A DNA stretch of 64,000 nucleotides from Cristatella mucedo (lineage: Eukaryota; Bryozoa; Phylactolaemata; Cristatellidae). Made by a program: the position numbers and the translations under genes. Shown one piece after another: positions 57,300-64,000 of this stretch. The notes beneath the pieces are model-generated. The model did no database searches, had not been told where the DNA came from, and saw only the letters and a list, made by a program, of their open reading frames with translations. Each line of letters starts with the position of its first letter. Within the stretch, counting starts at the first letter, position 1. Where the stretch lies: positions 1,714,001-1,778,000 of the forward strand of contig WPIO01000031.1 of NCBI GenBank assembly GCA_009760855.2. Direction: 5' to 3'.

Positions 57300-58090
57300 A
57301 ATAATAATAATAATAATAATATACTTGCGTAGGGCCGCGATAGCCTTGGCTTAATTTTACCACGAACAAGCTCGGCCTGCAAAAACTCCTTTGTCTTGGA
57401 GCAGTGAACCCGAGAGGAGCGCCGGTGTGGTGAGAGAGCAAGAGCTTAAGAGCGAGCCAGGCAGCTCTGAGATCAGCGGTGGCAATTCGGCCTTTAAAAT
57501 TGGTTTACCACTCGTGGGAGCGGCTGGTTGATGTCGGCTGGCCTGTCAACCTCGACCATAACTCTATCCAAAAAGAATCGCTTGGAACCTTTTCAGCATT
57601 CAAGCTGGACTGGGTTCACCCTTTGGTGGCCGAGCGACGGTATTAATTCCTTACCGTTATGGGCCACGGTGCCGGGCCCAATGCCACTAAGCACTTGCCC
57701 CGTTGTCTCAGCGTCAGGTATTTATGAGTAGAGCGACGCTCGCTCCGGGTCTTTTGTTCGGTTCCTGCTATCTCTTCGGCTTCGTTTCGGCGCCGGTAGC
57801 TGCCGGACTCGTTTCTCTGAAAGCGAGGGAAGTGGTTGGGCTGTTCTCCGGCGAATGACGGGACAGGACGAGACAGCTCCAGGAGGATTCGGTGGACGCC
57901 ACCGAATACGGTCGCATCGCGCCCGTGCTCGCATTTTGTGCTTCTTTTGTTTTGCATGTGCGCGCGCGAACACGTGGTCTCGGCATAAGGATCTGCCGAT
58001 GCGAACTAGAAGTAGTTCGGTGTAGTGTGTGAGATATTCCGCTGGTTCGTGCTCTTCCTTTTTTTTTTGAGGTCGTTCCTTACTAGAGAC
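57300..58090. other. Intergenic, AAT run and GC-rich stretch
   Basis: (AAT)n at 57298-57322. Sequence from 57690 to 57970 is GC-rich and unique, with frames of about 100 aa but no motif. Confidence 0.4.
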
Positions 58091-58754
58091 GTAGGTAGCC
58101 TAAGTGCGGAGACGTGTTTCCTCCGCTAGAGTGTTTGAGGTAGTGTGTGAGGTATTCCTGCCGTTAAGGTGGAAGTGGAGCCCTAGTTCTCCAGTCTAGG
58201 GTCCGGTTCGGGCTCCTCCGTCTTATTTGGGTCGTTCCCAACAGTAGACTTCTTGCGAAGACGTATTTCCCCGAAAGAGTGCTCGTGCTATTGAGAGCCT
58301 GCGAGGAGTGTAGAGATAAAACTGAGCTTGACGCAGAGCGACATTGTGCGCTTGCGAATGACGCTCAGTAAAATCCCTAGTTTGCGTGTCTCGCTTTCCA
58401 ATTCACGCCGCAAACTCACGACCCCCTTAGTAGCGGTAAGTAGGTCGGCGCCAGAAACGTTCATTTCGTGGCGACCTGCTTATTGCCCGTAGACGCGCAC
58501 CGAACTGCATTCGGCGGTAGGTTACGACACTCGGTAAGCAGCAGGTTACGCCTACTCCGCCGAGCCTTCGGCGTTACACTTATGTACGGCAACCTAAGAT
58601 AACTAGATCCTTTTTAAGTACTTCGCATATGCTGTAAAGACATCACTTCAATAAGTTAATGAGAACATGCTCAATTTCAGCATGGATAATCCGAAAAAGG
58701 CCATTCACGAAGACCTCGCAAATGCTGTGAGGTGCAAGTACGTTTGTAGCTTCT
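58091..58754 (+). repeat. Dispersed element X, copy 2
   Basis: Twin of 17147-17805 in the same orientation, 41 kb away. It stops at TACGTTTGTAGCTTC, where the twin continues differently and LINE sequence begins here. Short extra TGTAGTGTGTGAG units precede it at about 58019. Confidence 0.85.
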
Positions 58755-58990
58755 TTTGAAATGCCAAATTAGGGTATGCCGCGACATCAGTCGGGAGTGA
58801 GTTCCAGGCTTTGGGAGCGTACGTACTAAAGACGCGGTCTCCAAAAGATGTGAGTTTGGTTCGAGGCAAAGCTAAACGACTTGAGTCAAAAGAACGGAGT
58901 GCTTCGATGCCTGGCCTGCTGGGGATTGGTAGTTCGGATTGGTTATCGGTGAAGCAATAGGGACTCTGAGGGGCCTGCGAAATTGAGCGA
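58755..58990 (-). mobile_element. LINE family 1 fragment next to element X
   Basis: GAGTGAGTTCCAGGCTTTGG, GCGGTCTCCAAAAGATGTGA and TCGATGCCTGGCCTGCTGGG match the antisense RT C-terminus. It starts exactly where the 58.1-58.75 kb X copy stops resembling its twin. Confidence 0.75.
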
Positions 58991-59289
58991 CATTCAGTGC
59001 GATCCTTACAGGATTCCTGACAGGAATATACGCACACAGCTCACTTGAAAGGCGAGCGCTCTATACAACCGCGAACATTTAGTTCTACCATACTCTTAGC
59101 CTTGGCGTTTTGTGCTTGCGGCTGAGCGGTAGCAAACGCTGGTACAGCAATTGCCTGCAAATACAGAAGCTAACTTTAAGGGTCAGGGTTCATAGGTTAT
59201 TTTGCACGCACCCAGGCACTCGACCAGACGAGCCGGTACAAGCAAGCCGGCCTGGTTTGCTCAGGCAACGCAACAGGAAGTTGGAACGA

Positions 59290-59615
59290 TGCGAGAAGCT
59301 TGAGCTCAGCAGGTTCTAGACTGCGGAACTCGCTTCCACGATTCTTACGCAACGACAACTACTCTCCTGCTTCCGACTATGGCTCGTCCTTTTCGGAGGT
59401 CCTGAGCAGCTACTTCCGCGCTACTCACTACCTCAAATGCTCTCCTGACTCTGCTAGGCTTCCCAATTTCTCTTTGTTGCGTGAGACGAAGTCTGTTGGC
59501 TACCGAATGCGTACCGAAAGCCGCTTAGGCTGTGAGTGCGCTATACAAAACTCGCCTGCGTAACACCCACATAGCCTTTATGGCTTTGCGTAGTGACAGG
59601 CGGAGATTCGTTACA
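59290..59615 (+). mobile_element. LINE family 2 3' fragment
   Basis: Reads SRLRNSLPRFLRNDNYSPAS, then the 3' block GCGTACCGAAAGCCGCTTAG and a tail ending GTTACATTACA. It is one of the better preserved family 2 ends here. Confidence 0.8.
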
Positions 59616-62305
59616 TTACACCAATCGACCCTGCTACCTGAATTCCCCCCCCCGAATGTCGACGATTATTCGCTTTCCACTAGCAAGCCAAACCGGCGTT
59701 CAATGTATTGGCGTCGAGGTAACCAGCCGGATCCGGTCTCGGCTCGAGCTTGGAGGAGCAAGCGCTAGGCCAATAGCCTGTTTCGGTTAGTGCAGTGCTG
59801 TAATGGCGTTTTAGCGGCGCGAATGATCCTCAGGAACCGTAGCTCAGGCAGAGCGTAGCTGCCAGCGCGGTTTCATGTCCTTTTTGAAATTTTGACCTCA
59901 GCCACTTTTAGATACTGGCCAGTGCGGCTACATTCCTCCACAAGTCATCTCGTAGAGTAGCGCCCGACGTTTTCTTCTGCAAGACGCTCAGTGCATCGAA
60001 GCCGGCAATTCGAGCGCCGTCCATGATCTGTATTGTGAAAAGGAAGCAATGCTTTCGTACTCGGAACGTGCTCTACTGCCGGGACAACGTGACAGGGTAA
60101 GATAAGACGCCGGGCTTGAAAGAAGCCTAGTGGAAATGGCCACGGCCAACAAACGATAGCAACAATAAGGTTATTTACTCCGAAGACTACCCTCTCCCCT
60201 ACACTGAAGCCTCGTCGTTAGGCGGGCAATGGTAATGACGCCATCGAAAGCACAACTCATCGCAGCTCGCATATCGAGGGCCAGAGAGGTCCTTCATCGA
60301 GCAGACTTTTCGCATATCAAGTGTTGCTTTGCTTCAAAAGCTTCGGTGACGGCACCTGCAGTTCTTATGTACAGCTAATCTGAACTTGCTGGGTGCGAGA
60401 GTACGCACGGCACGAGCCCTGCCCCTCAACCTGTGACTCTCGTCGCGCCCCATTAGTAGCAACTAACGGCTCTGACTAGGACCAACCGCAGGGCTCGAGA
60501 CCAGGTCAGAGCTGCTACACGGCGACAGCCGGCCACCGAGGTCGGTCACAACGCTGCATGAACCAGACACGAGCACCTGCTCTCGCATGCTCGACGATCG
60601 GTAGCCATCATCGTCACCATCACCATAATGAAAGTTTTCCATTAAGTTTGTTTACATAACATCTTGACATGGCATATATTTAACAGAGGTTTATGATCGC
60701 TTTGAATAAAACAGAGTTTGTAGTAATAGAAGGATTTGGTGATGATCCACATAAAGTACGACGCGAAAATCTAACAGTAAGTTATCAGTCAGGCTTTGGA
60801 ACCAGAAGATGTATCCAGCATCTTGGACAGGACAGCTTCGCAGGCGAGTCAGTGGATCAAACATCTAACAAGGCATATCTTAAGGTTAAAGCCAAGGATG
60901 GCCAAATCTTGATCGTGTCTGATGCAACTAATAAAATAGAAAGCTCAAAGGATTGACAAAATACGTCGGGACGGTCGAAGCCCAGGGCAAACTGGCCCCT
61001 CTCTTCAACCATCACCCACAAATCTGATGTAAGAAAGAAAGGCCCAGCCAACAGCTAAAGAGGGCGCTGAGCCTGCGAGTGTTGCACGAAGTGGCTGCCG
61101 AAGCCCTAGCATGCCATTCCAGGTCAAACTGCAGCATTCCAGCCCCCCTGCCGAAGAGGAACACTGCACCAGTTGCCAGCGCTGCAGCGGCTTCTGCTGC
61201 TGAACCGGCTCGCACGCCCAGCCAAATGCACCGATTCTCGTGCCAGAGAGAAACTCGGTTGCTCTCCTGCGCAAAAACGTGAGTGCAAATGAGACTGCTC
61301 AACTTTGGAATAAATTGAGATAATAGACAACATAATACATAATAATAAGTAGTAGATACTAGATTAGTAATAGAAAAAATAATACATAGATAACTGATGT
61401 TAGCGATCGTCATCGATGACATCGATGACAATCGCTCTGTCGAGCCCGTCGACGGAACGATCGAGAGGCTGGACGGAGAGGTGGAACACTGGTGGCACGA
61501 GCGTGGCCGCGGGAAGGCGACCCTCTTTTAGTTCGGGCAATTAATGACTCCCACCTTAACAAAAACACGGGAAACAAGGGAGACAGAAATTTTACCAGTC
61601 TGCTAAAAGTAGGGCAACGATTGCTGGGATTGGTAGGCACTGACACGTGGCCGACCCCACCCATAAAAAGAGCACCCGGAAATGCAGCAAGAGTACGTAA
61701 TTACATCTCTAGTAAAGCAACAGCCTATGACACACCTGCCAGTAGACAAGATGGATGGAAAATGCCAGGCAAAGGCCCAGGCAGGCACCATGCAGTCAAA
61801 CCAGTCTGCAGATGCCACAGACAAAAGTAGCTCTTAGGGATACTGGCACTCAATCACATACAGGTAAAGCTACTAACTTAACTAACACCTGCTACCAGTG
61901 GAAAGCAGTGTTTGTAAGTGGGTTCTGCCTGTGCATAGGGGACGATTTGACCAGGTTTTATATGACTGATTGAGCACGATTTTAAACCGACGATCATGTA
62001 TACAATAAAGTGGTAAGAAAATAGATACAGCAGACCAAAGCTGGCACTTGGCACTCGAAATGCTTCTTGCCATTTCTTTGTGCACTAGACAAACACTATT
62101 TTTCACTGCAGGCTCACAAAAGTCGTGTAGGGTCTGAGTACGTGTGTGCATAGACGCTTGAGATCGTGCACACAGGGGAAGCACAGTCCTAGGAGCATGA
62201 GTCAGGTCTCTCTGCCAAGTGAGAATACGTCTCTCGGTGACCACAAAGAACGTGCAAAGACTTTGTGTTATGAAAGAGATTGAGACTGATGAGTGCTGTG
62301 TAGGA
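59616..62305. other. Intergenic; unassigned ORFs only
   Basis: A + frame at 60693-60956 (87 aa, starts MIALNKTEFVVIEGFGDD) has AT-rich, protein-like composition and a purine-rich approach. It is not recognised and may be a transposon remnant. A + frame at 61492-61830 (112 aa) is likewise unassigned. Confidence 0.35.
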
Positions 62306-62461
62306 TAAGGCTTCTTGGACATCTTGTCAACATTAGAAGCCAAAAGGAAACAGATCGACGTGGAGTGCAGGGGTTACAGGTTGCTAACAAATGGCACAAT
62401 CAAGCTGAGTCTGATGCCATCGGGTCTTAGCCCAGAGGGAAGGAACTTTCACTTCGTGGCC
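62306..62461 (+). other. Coding-looking open segment, unassigned
   Basis: On the + strand the frame reading LDILSTLEAKRKQIDVECRG and then NGTIKLSLMPSGLSPEG is open, begins after an AG and is followed by CAG|GTCATG, as an internal exon would be. Its composition looks like protein. No neighbouring + strand exon was found, and the adjacent candidate exons lie on the other strand, so this could also be a processed or transposon-borne fragment. Confidence 0.25.
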
Positions 62462-62590
62462 CAGGTCATGGATTCAACCCCTTCTGTGTGCTGCTATGGC
62501 TCCTCTGCCCTTATGTAAATAAGTTGCTGCAACGTTGATCAGCTGCTATTTATTTCGAATTGTTTATAGGTTTAATCAGAACTTGCTCAC

Positions 62591-63551
62591 AAAATTGGCC
62601 GTTGACAGGATCGCCCTTGTGTAGGTGAAACACATGGTAGGATTGGGACAACGGGTATTTAAAAGGGTAAACAGATAGTCGCAGCAAAGTTGCCCGAACA
62701 AAGCAATCTGAAAGCCTAACTTTTCTGCCTATGCTGGACGAAGGCAATTAAATTAGCATATTTAAATTGATTACCGCGCTACCAAACTGATTTATGTATT
62801 CCCTTGGCAAGGTTTATGGAAGTCATAAGATACCTGAACAAACCGCACCCATGCTTTCGGTCTATTAATGGTACCAGACATTCTATCTTTCAGCCAGTAT
62901 AGCTACAATTACATGCACATACCGAATTACAACCTCCCTGCTTCTAACTCAAATGAGAACCACTTAAAATCACTTCCGGATAAAGGCTATCCAGAAACAT
63001 AGCTTGTGAGTATTTTGGCATTTGTCAGGGCAAATGAACCCTGAGACGAACATCAGCAATTCAATTGCTTGCAGCTACTGGTGGACAACGTAATGCCTCA
63101 CAAAAAGTGCATATCAGCTGATCAGAACTAAACCGTGGGAGGCAAGAAACTGCAGAGGTGAGCATCAATGCCTGTCACAATGTTCAGCTTTATGCTGACT
63201 CTGACCAATTCAAGGTGTGGCTGCCAGTGCACTTCCAGTGCAAAATCAGGGGATATCATAAGGTGTGTGTGGGCACCATATTACCTTAAATTACCTGCCT
63301 CTATCCGAATAAAATTGGCAGCGGCTGCGACATTTTTAAAGCTGTAACATTTCTTTTTTAGAGCAAGCTGAATATCGCTAGCGTGATTCTTTGTAGTACC
63401 TTCTCTGCACTCTTAATGAATATGGTGACATCCTTGAAGTCCATCAGTGGCTCCTTGGAGATGTGACATGCACTGTAATAGCGTAGTTCGATGAGACAAT
63501 TGTGTAGCCAGTTGGCACTGATGTGTCCGACGCCCAGCTGCACAGTGTAGT
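62591..63551 (-). CDS. Two candidate exons of an unidentified minus-strand gene (tentatively Integrator subunit 7-like)
   Basis: Exon candidates, in transcript order, are 63551-63400 (acceptor TTTTACTTGCAG, donor GTAC) and 62728-62591 (acceptor CATAG, donor GTGAGC). Both are open, and the first ends and the second starts in phase 0. They encode helical, hydrophobic sequence including ISANWLHNCLIELRYYSAC, then FQIALFGQLCCDYLFTLL. The arrangement is loosely reminiscent of the C-terminal helical repeats of Integrator subunit 7, which has a WLNSL..F and an FQ..F..LR.DLL segment in the same order, but the similarity is weak and from memory. No further exon was recognised inside the window on either side. 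Treat it as an unassigned gene fragment. Confidence 0.35.
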
Positions 63552-64000
63552 CTGCAAGTAAAAATGCAATCTGCACTGATCAGTCGTAGAATGCATGAAA
63601 TAAAAACAATTTCACACACAGAGACAGCGACAAACCCTGCTCCCAACAGAAACAGTGCAACGTCGACCAATGCACGTGCAATCCTAATAAGGACGATTCC
63701 CCCTCCTGCACTAGCTACCGAGTCAGTGCTTGATATTGCAACAATCAGAAGGAGACTGCATTCGTTTTGGAATTACTCAGATAGAATCCAGACTTTACAG
63801 ATGATCCATCATTGTGGAAACTATGCTCTTAAGTTTGTGCAAATAGAAATTGAAGGGAGCTAACCACGGGCAGTATCCAAAGAAGACCTATTAGAAGACC
63901 TACCTCCCTATGACATTCCTAGATTTAGGCAGGCAGATGACTGTAAGCAGAGAACAAGGATCGCAGGTATCCTGCAGACTGCTGCAACAGGATGTGATAG

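Overview
The window is nuclear DNA of a metazoan, most likely an aquatic invertebrate. Genes are split into small exons with GT-AG introns. The intervening DNA is packed with LINE fragments, tRNA-derived SINEs, an LTR element, a hAT MITE, minisatellites and microsatellites. Nothing bacterial or viral is organised here, and I cannot name the species.

Three genes, all on the + strand, could be assembled exon by exon with consistent splice phases. (1) 1692-13983: the 3' half of a CYP4-family cytochrome P450 in six exons; its 5' half lies outside the window or was not recognised. (2) 29151-31965: a complete four-exon TMEM254-like small membrane protein of 122 aa. (3) 37884-53827: a complete 18-exon UHRF1/UHRF2 orthologue of 859 aa with ubiquitin-like, tandem tudor, PHD, SRA and RING parts. 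A UHRF1 implies that the organism maintains CpG methylation. Possible exons of a further gene lie on the - strand at 62.6-63.6 kb (tentatively Integrator-7-like). Other coding-looking scraps are recorded as unassigned.

Most of the remaining sequence is mobile DNA. LINE family 1 (CR1/L2-like, APE endonuclease plus reverse transcriptase, tail of ATT repeats) has about 20 pieces, the longest at 20782-23815. LINE family 2 has a different 3' end (tail of TACAT-like repeats). SINE A is a tRNA-like head joined to a tail resembling that of LINE family 1. SINE B is a second tRNA-like family. A non-autonomous LTR retrotransposon (25191-27355) has a primer-binding site matching initiator tRNA-Met, and there is a solo LTR at 19267-19540. 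It is inserted in a LINE copy that also carries a SPIN/OC1-like hAT MITE (27537-27722). A dispersed element 'X' occurs as two nearly identical copies 41 kb apart. UHRF1 intron 1 holds a 0.7 kb CpG-rich 32-34 bp minisatellite and a Mutator-like transposase fragment.
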